A stretch of DNA of 64,000 bases from Fodinibius sp964490705 (lineage in GTDB: Bacteria; Bacteroidota; Rhodothermia; Balneolales; Balneolaceae). Each line of letters starts with the position of its first letter. Position 1 is the stretch's first letter. The stretch covers positions 124,001 to 188,000 of the forward strand of contig CAZBCG010000002.1 in NCBI GenBank assembly GCA_964490705.1, written 5' to 3'. Positions 47,591 to 56,166 of the stretch are shown piece by piece. Position numbers and translations under genes: made by a program. The notes under the pieces were generated by a model, which saw only the letters and a program-made list of their open reading frames with translations, was not told where the DNA came from and did no database searches.

Positions 47591-47619
47591 TTGTAGTACA
47601 CTTCCGAGGTGTACTACAA
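47591..47619. promoter_or_regulatory. perfect 11-bp hairpin between fabD and fabG
   Basis: TTGTAGTACAC (47591-47601) and GTGTACTACAA (47609-47619) pair perfectly around a 7-nt loop. The bases after it (TTATGATTC) are not a proper T-run, so it is a weak terminator at most. It may be an attenuator, an mRNA processing site or a protein-binding site inside the fab operon. Confidence 0.55.
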
Positions 47620-47672
47620 TTATGATTCTGGTAGAGAATGTTCTATAAAGTATTAATTGAATCGAAATTGTT

Positions 47673-48422
47673 ATGAGTTTATCACTAGAAGGAAAAACAG
47701 CGTTGGTAACCGGCGGAAGCCGTGGAATTGGTCGATCTATTGCATTGACATTGGCAGACTATGGCGCTGATGTGGCTATCACTTATCGAAGTTCTGTGGA
47801 TGCCGCGAATGAAGTAAAAGAAGAAATTGAAGGGAAAGGGCGTAAAGCCAAAGCTATCCAGGCAGATGCCGTAATATTTGACAGCGCCCAAGAAGTCATC
47901 AGCGAAATAACCGGTGACTGGGATAAGCTCGATATTCTGGTTAATAATGCCGGTATTACTCAAGACAACTTGATTTTGCGGATGAGAGAAGAGCAGTGGG
48001 ATCAAGTGATTGATACGAATCTCAAAAGTGTATTTAATTACAGCAAGGCGGTGGCCAAGCCGATGATGCGCAATCGGGGTGGTTCTATCATCAATATTAG
48101 CTCTGTTGTTGGAATTGCGGGAAATGCCGGCCAAAGTAATTATGCGGCATCCAAAGCCGGTATTATTGGATTTACGAAATCATATGCCAAAGAGTTGGCC
48201 TCCAGAGATATTCGGGCGAATGTGGTAGCCCCGGGATATATCACCACCGAGATGACTGATGAGCTCGACGATGATCTGCTCGAAGCAATTAAGGAAGATA
48301 CGCCGTTAAGTAGGGCGGGAGATGCCGAAGAAGTAGCGGCAACGGTCGCATTTTTGGCCTCCGACCTAAGCTCGTATATCACCGGAGAAACAATTCGCGT
48401 TGATGGCGGTATGGCGATGTAA
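47673..48422 (+). CDS. fabG: 3-oxoacyl-ACP reductase
   Basis: 249 aa short-chain dehydrogenase. NADPH motif TGGSRGIGRSIAL, NNAGIT, catalytic Ser in INISSVVG and YxxxK in YAASKAG; C-terminal YITGETIRVDGGMAM is the FabG ending. Reduces beta-ketoacyl-ACP in each elongation round. Confidence 0.96.
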   Translation: MSLSLEGKTALVTGGSRGIGRSIALTLADYGADVAITYRSSVDAANEVKEEIEGKGRKAKAIQADAVIFDSAQEVISEITGDWDKLDILVNNAGITQDNLILRMREEQWDQVIDTNLKSVFNYSKAVAKPMMRNRGGSIINISSVVGIAGNAGQSNYAASKAGIIGFTKSYAKELASRDIRANVVAPGYITTEMTDELDDDLLEAIKEDTPLSRAGDAEEVAATVAFLASDLSSYITGETIRVDGGMAM

Positions 48423-48500
48423 GAGTCTAAAAGTCGGATGAGTGCGGCAGTAGTAATAAGAAATTTCGAAAGTGTATTTTTATCTATTTAAATTGTATTT

Positions 48501-48529
48501 TCTGCCCATGCTTTACGAAAGTAGGCAGA
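48501..48529 (+). promoter_or_regulatory. structured leader of acpP
   Basis: TCTGCC (48501-48506) pairs with GGCAGA (48524-48529), and inside it CTTT-ACG-AAAG (48511-48521) makes a second stem. This double hairpin lies 44 nt before acpP in a 150-nt leader, which is long for this cluster. Possible mRNA stabiliser for the highly expressed acpP. Confidence 0.35.
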
Positions 48530-48572
48530 TAATCAATTTCTCATAAACTCGAAAACAAGTAAATAAATAGTT

Positions 48573-48809
48573 ATGTCACAAGACGTTGAAGCTAAAGTAA
48601 AATCGATTATCGTTGACAAATTAGGTGTTGACGAATCAGAAGTAACCCACGAAGCGAACTTCACAAACGATCTGGGAGCTGATTCTCTCGATACCGTTGA
48701 GCTTATCATGGAGTTTGAAAAAGAGTTTGATATCAGCATTCCCGACGAAGATGCAGAAAACATTGCTACGGTCGGCAACGCTGTTGAGTATCTACAAGAA
48801 AAAGTCTAA
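48573..48809 (+). CDS. acpP: acyl carrier protein
   Basis: 78 aa, strongly acidic. Ser38 in GADSLDTVELIM is the 4'-phosphopantetheine attachment site. Carries acyl chains through fatty acid synthesis. The last helix (NAVEYLQEKV) is complete. Confidence 0.97.
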   Translation: MSQDVEAKVKSIIVDKLGVDESEVTHEANFTNDLGADSLDTVELIMEFEKEFDISIPDEDAENIATVGNAVEYLQEKV

Positions 48810-48835
48810 ACAGTCCACACGCTAAATCATTTAGC

Positions 48836-50080
48836 ATGTCGAAACGTAGAGTAGTCATTACCGGAATTGGTGCCCTTACCCCTGTAGGTAAGACGGCACC
48901 AGATTTCTGGAATGGATTAATATCGGGAAAGAGCGGTGCTCAGCCCATTGAGCATTTTGACACCTCGGATTTTCCTACCAAGTTTGCGGCTCAGATCGAA
49001 GATTACGATGAGGAGGATTACTTCGATCGCAAAGAAGCACGCCGCATGGACCGGGTCTGTCAATATGCGATGGTTGCGGCCGAAGAAGCCATCCAGGATA
49101 CCGAACTGGATCTCGATGATATCAACAAAGACAACGTTGCTGTTATCGTAGGTACCGGCATTGGAGGTATGGTGACGTTTTACGAGCAATCCATTTCGTT
49201 CCACGAGCACGGTCCGCGAGGCGTTTCTCCTTTCTTTATCCCGATGCTTATTCCGGATATGGTGGCAGGCCAAATTTCAATAAAGTACGGCTTCAAAGGG
49301 CCAAACTTTTGTGCCGTGTCTGCCTGTGCCACAGGTTCGCATAATATTGCATTGGCTTATGATTCAATCCGCAATGGACAGTGCGATATGGCTGTTTCTG
49401 GTGGATCAGAAGCTCCGGTGTCTCGCATCGGAGTAGCCGGTTTTAACTCAATGCGTGCTATGTCCACCCGTAATGACGATCCCCAATCAGCATCCCGGCC
49501 GTTTGATAAAGACCGGGATGGTTTTGTTCTTGGCGAAGGATCGGCCATTCTGTTTTTGGAGGAGTATGAACATGCTAAAGCCCGTGATGCTCAAATATAT
49601 GGCGAAATTGTAGGCTATGGCTTTTCGGCTGATGCTCACCATATTACGGCACCCGATCCTGATGGAGAAGGGGTAATATTGGCATTGAATCGCGCACTTG
49701 ATTCTGCAGGTATAGAACCCGAAGATGTGGATCATATTAATATGCATGGTACTTCTACGCCGTTGGGAGATATCGCTGAGACGAACTCAATCAAGAAAGT
49801 ATTTGGCGATCATGCGTACGAAATTAACCACAACTCTACGAAGTCGATGACTGGTCATGCGTTGGGTGCAGCAGGAGCCATGGAGGCCTTAGCTTCTATA
49901 TTGTCCACCTATCACGGTATGATACCGCCTACCATCAACTTTGAAACCCCCGACCCGGAGTGTGATTTGAATTACACATTCAATGAGTCGGAAGTGCGCG
50001 ATGTCAAATACGCACTCAACAATGCATTTGGATTTGGTGGGCACAATACTTCGCTCGTGTTCAAAAAATTTGAAGAGTAA
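48836..50080 (+). CDS. fabF: beta-ketoacyl-ACP synthase II
   Basis: 414 aa. RRVVITGIGALTPVGKT start, catalytic Cys in VSACATGSHNIA, and both His in NMHGTSTPLGD and KSMTGHALGAAG. Elongates acyl-ACP. Begins 26 nt after acpP and ends 3 nt before rnc. Confidence 0.97.
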   Translation: MSKRRVVITGIGALTPVGKTAPDFWNGLISGKSGAQPIEHFDTSDFPTKFAAQIEDYDEEDYFDRKEARRMDRVCQYAMVAAEEAIQDTELDLDDINKDNVAVIVGTGIGGMVTFYEQSISFHEHGPRGVSPFFIPMLIPDMVAGQISIKYGFKGPNFCAVSACATGSHNIALAYDSIRNGQCDMAVSGGSEAPVSRIGVAGFNSMRAMSTRNDDPQSASRPFDKDRDGFVLGEGSAILFLEEYEHAKARDAQIYGEIVGYGFSADAHHITAPDPDGEGVILALNRALDSAGIEPEDVDHINMHGTSTPLGDIAETNSIKKVFGDHAYEINHNSTKSMTGHALGAAGAMEALASILSTYHGMIPPTINFETPDPECDLNYTFNESEVRDVKYALNNAFGFGGHNTSLVFKKFEE

Positions 50081-50083
50081 TTA

Positions 50084-50839
50084 ATGTTCGATAAGCTCCG
50101 GTCATATTTTACGACTGATGATTTTGAACTGACGGCCGAACATAAGAAGCGAATAAAACAGTTAGAGGGGATTATCGGGTCCAAGATTGATAATCCCTAT
50201 ATTTTTATCAGGGCGCTGCGCCATCGCTCTACGCTCGAAGACGACAACTTTTCTTCCACAGATTCTTACGAGCGACTTGAGTTTCTGGGTGATGCCGTAC
50301 TCGATCTTATCGTTACCGAAGTTATCTTCGATCTTTTTCCCAATAAAAACGAGGGATTTCTCACCAAGCTTAGAGCCAAGCTCGTTAAAGGGGATACGCT
50401 GGCGATGTATGCCCGAAATCTGCAGCTAAGCGATTTGATGCTACTGGGAAAACGCGTACGAGGCCAGGGCGTTGAGCAGTCGAAAAGCGTGCTGGCGGAT
50501 GTCTTTGAAGCCTTGGTCGGAGCACTGTATCTGGATTTGGGGTATAAGCCTACATCCCATTTTGTGCGGGAGGTGATCGAAGAATACGTCGATTTTAACA
50601 GCATCATTACCTCACTGGATAATTATAAAAGCATGCTTCTGGAATTTGCCCAGGCCCGTCAAATGGAGATTCCCACCTACAACGTCGTTTCTGAAGAGGG
50701 GCCCGGCCACGATAAAACATTCGGCGTAGAAGTGTTGGTTGATAATAGACCAGTTGCGGAAGGCAAGGGCAAAAGTAAAAAAGAGGCCGAACAAAAAGCC
50801 GCCCGCAAAGCAATCCAACTATTGAAGAAGCAGGACTAG
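50084..50839 (+). CDS. rnc: ribonuclease III
   Basis: 251 aa. RNase III signature ERLEFLGDAVLDLI, acidic catalytic residues and the second motif KSVLADVFEALVGALYLD; C-terminal double-stranded-RNA-binding domain (GPGHDKTFGVEVLV, KSKKEAEQKAARKAIQLL). Processes rRNA and structured mRNA. Last gene of the fab cluster, a common arrangement. Confidence 0.96.
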   Translation: MFDKLRSYFTTDDFELTAEHKKRIKQLEGIIGSKIDNPYIFIRALRHRSTLEDDNFSSTDSYERLEFLGDAVLDLIVTEVIFDLFPNKNEGFLTKLRAKLVKGDTLAMYARNLQLSDLMLLGKRVRGQGVEQSKSVLADVFEALVGALYLDLGYKPTSHFVREVIEEYVDFNSIITSLDNYKSMLLEFAQARQMEIPTYNVVSEEGPGHDKTFGVEVLVDNRPVAEGKGKSKKEAEQKAARKAIQLLKKQD

Positions 50840-51278
50840 ATTTATTCCCTCCTCGTCATTGTCTTGATAAGTTATCCGCTTCCCAAACGATCCATATCAT
50901 CAACAAAATGATGTCTTGGTTGTATTAAAAAATAGGATGAATCAAATGTTGGGGATGGTAGATATATCAGTGACTTACATTGCTTCCAAAAAGTAGCGAG
51001 GCACAGAAAAATCAGAGTTGGTATCATGTTCACAAAAAATGTTGCGAGCAATACACGAAGCGGGATTCCCTTACAGACTTGTTAGGAAAAATTAACTATG
51101 ATTTATCTAAAATTGTAATAGCTTAATTACTGGTTTTTATAAGGATTTAAACTATAAAAACAATCTGTGACTATTATCTCGATAAATTGAGATGATGATA
51201 AAACCTTAATTTTATCGGGATAACAAAAGAAATAGATTTATTTATGTGACAAAATGAAATTTGGAAGGGAGTCAACTT
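50840..51278. other. 439-nt region upstream of the sigma-54 activator gene
   Basis: No gene seen. It holds two inverted repeats near the start: CTCGAT-AA-ATTGAG (51178-51191, with G-T pair) and TTATC-GG-GATAA (51212-51223). No sigma-54 promoter motif is found. The A+T content is visibly higher than in the rnc side. These repeats could be autoregulatory sites. Confidence 0.5.
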
Positions 51279-52313
51279 ATGTTGGAAGGAAACAGGGGGA
51301 GGACGGTATTGAAGAGTGGACGTGAAAACCGATCAGAAGGTCAAAAGCCGGTATTTGTTACTCAAAATGCTTTGATGCAAGAGTTGCTTACTAAGATAAA
51401 ACTGGTGGCCCGCACAAATGCCACGCTGCTTATTACGGGAGAGAATGGCACAGGCAAAGAGGTGCTGGCACAATTGGCACATTACCACAGCAAGCGCAGA
51501 GATCGGCCCCTTATCGCTGTTAACTGTGGTGCTATTCCCAATGAACTGGTGGAAAGTGAGCTCTTTGGGCATGAGAGAGGTGCTTTTACGGGAGCCCATG
51601 CGAGGAAAGAAGGATGTTTTGAGTTGGCTCATCAGAGTACGCTTTTTCTGGATGAAATTGGAGAGATGCCCAAAGATATGCAGGTAAAATTGTTACGCGC
51701 TGTTGAACTCAATTCCTTCCGCCGCGTAGGGGGTAAAGAAGAAGTGAAAGTAGATATAAGCTTAATTTCTGCGACGAATAAAATCTTGATGAATCAGGTT
51801 AAAGCAGGCAGTTTTCGTGAGGATCTATTTTACCGGTTGAATGTTATTGAACTTTATGTACCTCCTCTCAGGCATCGCAAAGAGGATATACCGATCTTGG
51901 TAGAATATTACAAAAACCATTATATCGAAAAGCACGGTATCGACGATATCATTTTTAATGATAGCTGTATGGATATCTTGATGTCGTATGATTGGCCCGG
52001 TAACGTAAGGGAGCTAAAAAATGTGATTGAGCGCTGTGTAGTACTTTCGGATGGGGAGGTGGTTGATCTGGATGTTATCCCGTCTAAAGTTCATGAAGAG
52101 AAAAATATTTATCCGGTTTGTAGCGGCAGTGCAAATCATCAAATTATTCAGATTCCCCTCGGGATGAGCCTGAAAGAGGTTGAGCGGCGGGTAATTGATC
52201 AAACGCTGCATTCGGTGGATAACAATAAAACCGAAGCTGCCAAAATTCTCGGTTTTAGTCGGAAGACGCTACACAATAAACTTGATAAATACGAGAAAAA
52301 AATCGACCATTAA
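51279..52313 (+). CDS. orphan sigma-54-dependent activator (PspF-like)
   Basis: 344 aa from the ATG at 51279, preceded by GGAAGGGAG as ribosome-binding site; a TTG at 51261 is in frame but has no such site. AAA+ domain: Walker A GENGTGKE (54-61), GAFTGA (101-106) for contact with sigma-54, Walker B LFLDEI (122-127), arginine-finger region FREDLFYRLNV, and WPGNVRELKN. A Fis-type HTH closes the protein (KTEAAKILGFSRKTLHNKL). No receiver or sensor domain, so activity must be set by another protein. Lies at the edge of the EPS locus with two sigma-54-like promoters. Confidence 0.93.
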   Translation: MLEGNRGRTVLKSGRENRSEGQKPVFVTQNALMQELLTKIKLVARTNATLLITGENGTGKEVLAQLAHYHSKRRDRPLIAVNCGAIPNELVESELFGHERGAFTGAHARKEGCFELAHQSTLFLDEIGEMPKDMQVKLLRAVELNSFRRVGGKEEVKVDISLISATNKILMNQVKAGSFREDLFYRLNVIELYVPPLRHRKEDIPILVEYYKNHYIEKHGIDDIIFNDSCMDILMSYDWPGNVRELKNVIERCVVLSDGEVVDLDVIPSKVHEEKNIYPVCSGSANHQIIQIPLGMSLKEVERRVIDQTLHSVDNNKTEAAKILGFSRKTLHNKLDKYEKKIDH

Positions 52314-52374
52314 ATGATCCGGAAAGCTGATACCGGTAATTATTTTCATTATTCATTATGAATAAATCAAAAGT

Positions 52375-52410
52375 AAAAAGGCCGGCTACATATTGTAACC
52401 GGCCTTTTTT
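52375..52410. terminator. bidirectional intrinsic terminator
   Basis: AAAAAGGCCGG (52375-52385) pairs with CCGGCCTTTTT, stem continued by TAC/GTA, loop ATATT; T-run on the plus strand and A-run before the stem so it works both ways, between the activator (plus) and the Fn3-GH5 gene (minus). Confidence 0.9.
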
Positions 52411-52436
52411 ATGTGGTAAGTATTATAATTGTTAGG

Positions 52437-54536
52437 TCAGTTGCTGCTGTTGATAACCTGGATGTGATCTCTAAAGCTGTTATAAAGCGCTTCATCCTGA
52501 CGACCGCCGGGCCAGCAAATATTGCCGCCAAACTCATAACATTTGGTGCTAGTGGGGGTAAATTGCCAGAGCAGGCTACCGTCAAGCTGGATTTCTTCGG
52601 CATGACTGTAGAAATCATTGTACATCGCTTCTTGGTCGCTGTCGCCCCAGCCGTTATCGTCGCCCCATTCGCCTATAACAAATGGCTTTCCAAGATCTTC
52701 AGCAATTCGAGCGTGATCGCTCAACCAAGCGTGCTGTGCTGAGAATTCGGTGACCGAAAGTCCCCAGTTTGCGGGATACCAATGGGCCGTTCCGTAGTCG
52801 ATTTCGGCAATGGCAGTGTTCATCATATAGCTGCTACCCTGATTGGCCCGCAACACATAGGTGTTACTGTACTGATCCTCAGAATATTCGCTCGGCGTAT
52901 TTTCTTCGAAACCTTCTTCACCGGTCGAAACCATGTGGTTCGGGTCTTCAGATTTAATATGCTGGGCAATTTCCTGATACCAGTCGCGCAGTTCTTGAGG
53001 ATCACCATCTGGCAGACGGCCTTCGTTGATGATTTCCCAAGAGAAAATAGCAGGCTCATTTTTATATGCTACGCCGGTTACTGTATTTACGCGATTGGTC
53101 AGCATGCTGATGTAATCCTTAAACCATTGCTGGGTGTCGGGGTCGTTGATAAAGTGCGACATTCCTCCACCTCCGTTGCCATCCCACTCATTATATTGAC
53201 TGATACCGCCGAGGGCATCCCAATAATTAACGAGGGTAAGTATTACACGGATGTTGTGTTCTTTAGCTTTAGCTATCAAATTATCCAGATGCTGCAGATC
53301 CGACTCATTATAGACGCCGGGCTCGGGCTGCAGGCTGATATCATTATTATACTGAGCAGGGCCGTCATAGAATCCCCAGGTACGAATTACCGTTACGCCG
53401 GCTTCTTGATAAGTATCGAGGGTTTCATCAACCAGACCAGAATTGATCTGCTCATAAGAAGGCAGGTGATAGGCATTTGATCCCACAAAGCGGAATACTT
53501 CGCCATCGGCTACAAAATCTCCATTTTCTGCCGAAACAATGGCATCGTTATTGGTGGGGGGAGGGTTCGTAGTTTCCTGTTCGGTTTCAAATTCACGAAC
53601 GCTTGACCAGTTTTCATTGTCATCATCACCGCTGGCCTGAACTCTCCAATAATAAGTCTGGCTGTATTCCAGATCAGAGATTTCGTATGAGATATTAGCT
53701 GTGGTTTGATCCACGAGAGGAGAAGAAAAATTATCATTGGTAGCAACCTGTACTTGATAATCACTTACATCAGAAAGGTCTTCCCACTCAAGGGTGAGCG
53801 TCGTAGATTGATCGGTTGCACCATCGTCGGGAGCCACGAGCGTTACGGCCGGTACTTGTTGTGTTTCGGCCGTTGTAGTAAAGCTGAATACAGATGACCA
53901 CTCTGTTTCTTGATCAGAAACAACAGGTTCTACTCTCCAGTAGTAGGTTTGATCGAAGCTTAGATCGGATGTTTGGTATGATGAGTTTTCAACTTCCTGA
54001 TCGGTTAAAAGAGAATTAAAGTTTTCATCTGTTGCTAGCTGTACATTGTAGGCAGATGCACTTGCAACCATCGTCCACTGTAGGTTTACATTAACGGCCT
54101 GATCAACGGCTCCGTCTTCCGGACTTTGAAGTTCGGTAGAAACCGGATCGGCATTTTGTGGTTCTTCTTCCGTAGAAAACTGCCAGGTTTCAGACCATGG
54201 CCCTTCGACTTCTTCAGCCAGCGGACGAACTTGCCAGTGAAGGGTTGTATCGTATGGCAAGCCGCTAATATCGAAGTCTGTAGATTCAGAAAGACTGTCG
54301 ATCATAGGTGATGATAAATCATCATTAGTTCCTATTTGGATTCGGTAAGATTCGGCGCCCTCTACACCTTCCCAGTCAAGGGTAAGAGATGTTGATTGTA
54401 CCGTGTTGTCTTCGGGAGCTATGAGACTAGGTTCTATTAATTCAGGTTCTGCTGATATTGTAATGGACTCTTCGCATTGTACCAATGCTAAGAGCATAAA
54501 AATGCCCATAAAGAGATAAAGTAATCGATTTATCAT
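52437..54536 (-). CDS. Fn3-GH5 mannanase-like lipoprotein
   Basis: 699 aa from the ATG at 54536 (MINRLLYLFMGIFMLLALVQC, lipobox-like end; ten extra residues if the first ATG at 54566 is used). Three Fn3-like repeats of about 95 aa (start motifs LIAPEDNTVQSTSLTLDWEG, SPEDGAVDQAVNVNLQW, APDDGATDQSTTLTLEWED) lead to a GH5_7-type (beta-mannanase) barrel from about 340. Acid/base E505 in IINEGR and nucleophile E623 in IGEWGDD are present. A close paralogue is at 54879-56135. Probably surface-exposed, cutting a mannose-containing polysaccharide. Confidence 0.85.
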   Translation of the reverse strand: MINRLLYLFMGIFMLLALVQCEESITISAEPELIEPSLIAPEDNTVQSTSLTLDWEGVEGAESYRIQIGTNDDLSSPMIDSLSESTDFDISGLPYDTTLHWQVRPLAEEVEGPWSETWQFSTEEEPQNADPVSTELQSPEDGAVDQAVNVNLQWTMVASASAYNVQLATDENFNSLLTDQEVENSSYQTSDLSFDQTYYWRVEPVVSDQETEWSSVFSFTTTAETQQVPAVTLVAPDDGATDQSTTLTLEWEDLSDVSDYQVQVATNDNFSSPLVDQTTANISYEISDLEYSQTYYWRVQASGDDDNENWSSVREFETEQETTNPPPTNNDAIVSAENGDFVADGEVFRFVGSNAYHLPSYEQINSGLVDETLDTYQEAGVTVIRTWGFYDGPAQYNNDISLQPEPGVYNESDLQHLDNLIAKAKEHNIRVILTLVNYWDALGGISQYNEWDGNGGGGMSHFINDPDTQQWFKDYISMLTNRVNTVTGVAYKNEPAIFSWEIINEGRLPDGDPQELRDWYQEIAQHIKSEDPNHMVSTGEEGFEENTPSEYSEDQYSNTYVLRANQGSSYMMNTAIAEIDYGTAHWYPANWGLSVTEFSAQHAWLSDHARIAEDLGKPFVIGEWGDDNGWGDSDQEAMYNDFYSHAEEIQLDGSLLWQFTPTSTKCYEFGGNICWPGGRQDEALYNSFRDHIQVINSSN

Positions 54537-54878
54537 AGTTATTATATGGTTCATTGGGGTTAGCATAAGCCGAGGAAAGTGGGGTATATTTTCTCTGGCA
54601 AAATGGTATTATTTATTTGTAACTATAATATTTTCATATACTTATGATAATTATTATAGGTTAGTTAATACTAATTATTACGGTATGTTGTTCCTCGTTT
54701 CTTCTTATAAAGAGGCGAAAGTTTAAGGTACTCCTAACCGGCTGGAACGCATGCCTTTAAAACTAGCGGGAAATGCAAGAAAAGAGGCAAAGAGAAAACT
54801 ATAGCACAGAAATATTAATTTTTTTTAATATTTTGGTGCATTTTTGTGCGAGAAATCAAAAAGTGAGGAACAGCGACG
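54537..54878. other. 342-nt intergenic region in the EPS locus
   Basis: AT-rich, with runs such as ATTAATTTTTTTTAATATT near 54812-54830. No gene, terminator or sigma-54 motif is convincing. It separates the Fn3-GH5 gene from the operon upstream of it, which suggests its own promoter. Confidence 0.4.
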
Positions 54879-56135
54879 CTATTTTAGTTGGTTCATAGCC
54901 GAAGCGTGAGATGTAAAGTTTTTATACATCGTTGCATCACGCCTACCACCGGGATAACAAATATTACCCCCAAATTCGTAACATTTTGTGCCGTCAATGG
55001 TAAGTTGCCAGAGGAGACTGCCATGTAGTTTAATCTCTTCAGCATGATCCCAAAACTCTTTATATACACGATTGACCCTATCATTGCCCCAGCCCGGGAA
55101 TCCATATTCTCCCAACACAAACGGTTTACCTGCTTCTGCTGCAATTTGCCCATGGTCAGACAGCCATGCCCGTTGTGCTCTCAGCAGATTTTCACTGGCA
55201 TTACTCCCAAATCCCCAACTCTGTGGATACCAGTGGGCAGTGCCATAGTCAATTTCAGGGATCTGGGTATTCAGCAGGTAGCTGGTTCCCAGCTCAGCAC
55301 GCAAGACATAGGTATTGCTGTATTCCGATACTGAGTAGTGTTCTTCCATGACAGAATCTTCAAATCCTTCTTCGCCCGTAGAAACAAGGTGATTCGGATC
55401 TTGCTGTTTAAGGAATTGTGCCATCTCCTGGTACCAATCGCGCAGTGTTTGAGGATCGCCGTTGGGCAAGCGTGCCTCATTCATGATTTCCCAACTAAAA
55501 ATAGCTGGTTCATTCTTGTAAGCGACGTTTGTAATGGTATTAACCCGGTTGAGCAGCATGTGGATATACATTTTGAACCAATCCTGCGTATCAGAGTCAG
55601 TAATAAAATGGGCCATACCCCCATCGGGATTTCCATCCCAGGCATTGTATTGGGGCATGCCCCCAAGCTCATGCCAGTAATTGGCCAGGGCTATAATCAG
55701 TCGAATATTACGACTTTTGGCCTTTGCGATTATACTATCGAGATATCGGAGGCCGGCCTCGTTATAAATGCCGGGCTGGGGTTGCAGGTTGATATCATTC
55801 TGGTACTGGGGATTACCTTCGTAGAAGCCCCAAATTCGGATGACGGAAATCCCTGATTCTTCAAAAATATTGAGTGTTTCATCTACAAAATCGGGATTAA
55901 TTTTTTCGTAGTTGGGCAGGTAGTAGGCATTGGTTCCTACGAAGTAAAATGAATCATTTCCCAGCTGAAAATTGCCATTATTGACAGTAACAAACGATTC
56001 TGTAATAGTGGGAGGTTCTGCATTATTACCCGAATTTTGGTTGTTATTTGAAACCGATTGGCAATAAACAGTAGTAAACAAACACAAGATGAAAAGCAGG
56101 ACTGTTTGGGGCATCATTTTTTTGAGTGATAGCAT
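54879..56135 (-). CDS. GH5 mannanase-like exported enzyme
   Basis: 418 aa. Signal peptide (MLSLKKMMPQTVLLFILCLF; a second Met at 7 is possible), short Asn/Ser linker, then one GH5_7-like domain (FYFVGTNAYYLPNYEKI, IRIWGFYEG, SWEIMNEARL, GEYGFPGW). E220 (acid/base) and E343 (nucleophile) are intact. Nearly parallel to the catalytic domain of the Fn3-GH5 protein, including CYEFGGNICYPGGR at the end, but without Fn3 repeats. In an operon with EPS export and transferase genes, so it likely trims or cuts the exported polymer rather than serving nutrition alone. Confidence 0.87.
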   Translation of the reverse strand: MLSLKKMMPQTVLLFILCLFTTVYCQSVSNNNQNSGNNAEPPTITESFVTVNNGNFQLGNDSFYFVGTNAYYLPNYEKINPDFVDETLNIFEESGISVIRIWGFYEGNPQYQNDINLQPQPGIYNEAGLRYLDSIIAKAKSRNIRLIIALANYWHELGGMPQYNAWDGNPDGGMAHFITDSDTQDWFKMYIHMLLNRVNTITNVAYKNEPAIFSWEIMNEARLPNGDPQTLRDWYQEMAQFLKQQDPNHLVSTGEEGFEDSVMEEHYSVSEYSNTYVLRAELGTSYLLNTQIPEIDYGTAHWYPQSWGFGSNASENLLRAQRAWLSDHGQIAAEAGKPFVLGEYGFPGWGNDRVNRVYKEFWDHAEEIKLHGSLLWQLTIDGTKCYEFGGNICYPGGRRDATMYKNFTSHASAMNQLK

Positions 56136-56166
56136 GTGATAACAAGATTATTTATTTGGATGTGAG

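Noticed and set aside
54600..54878. c-di-GMP riboswitch upstream of the Fn3-GH5 gene
   Set aside because: Short matches such as GCATGCGTTCC and AGCGGGAAATGC on either strand do not form the GEMM fold.
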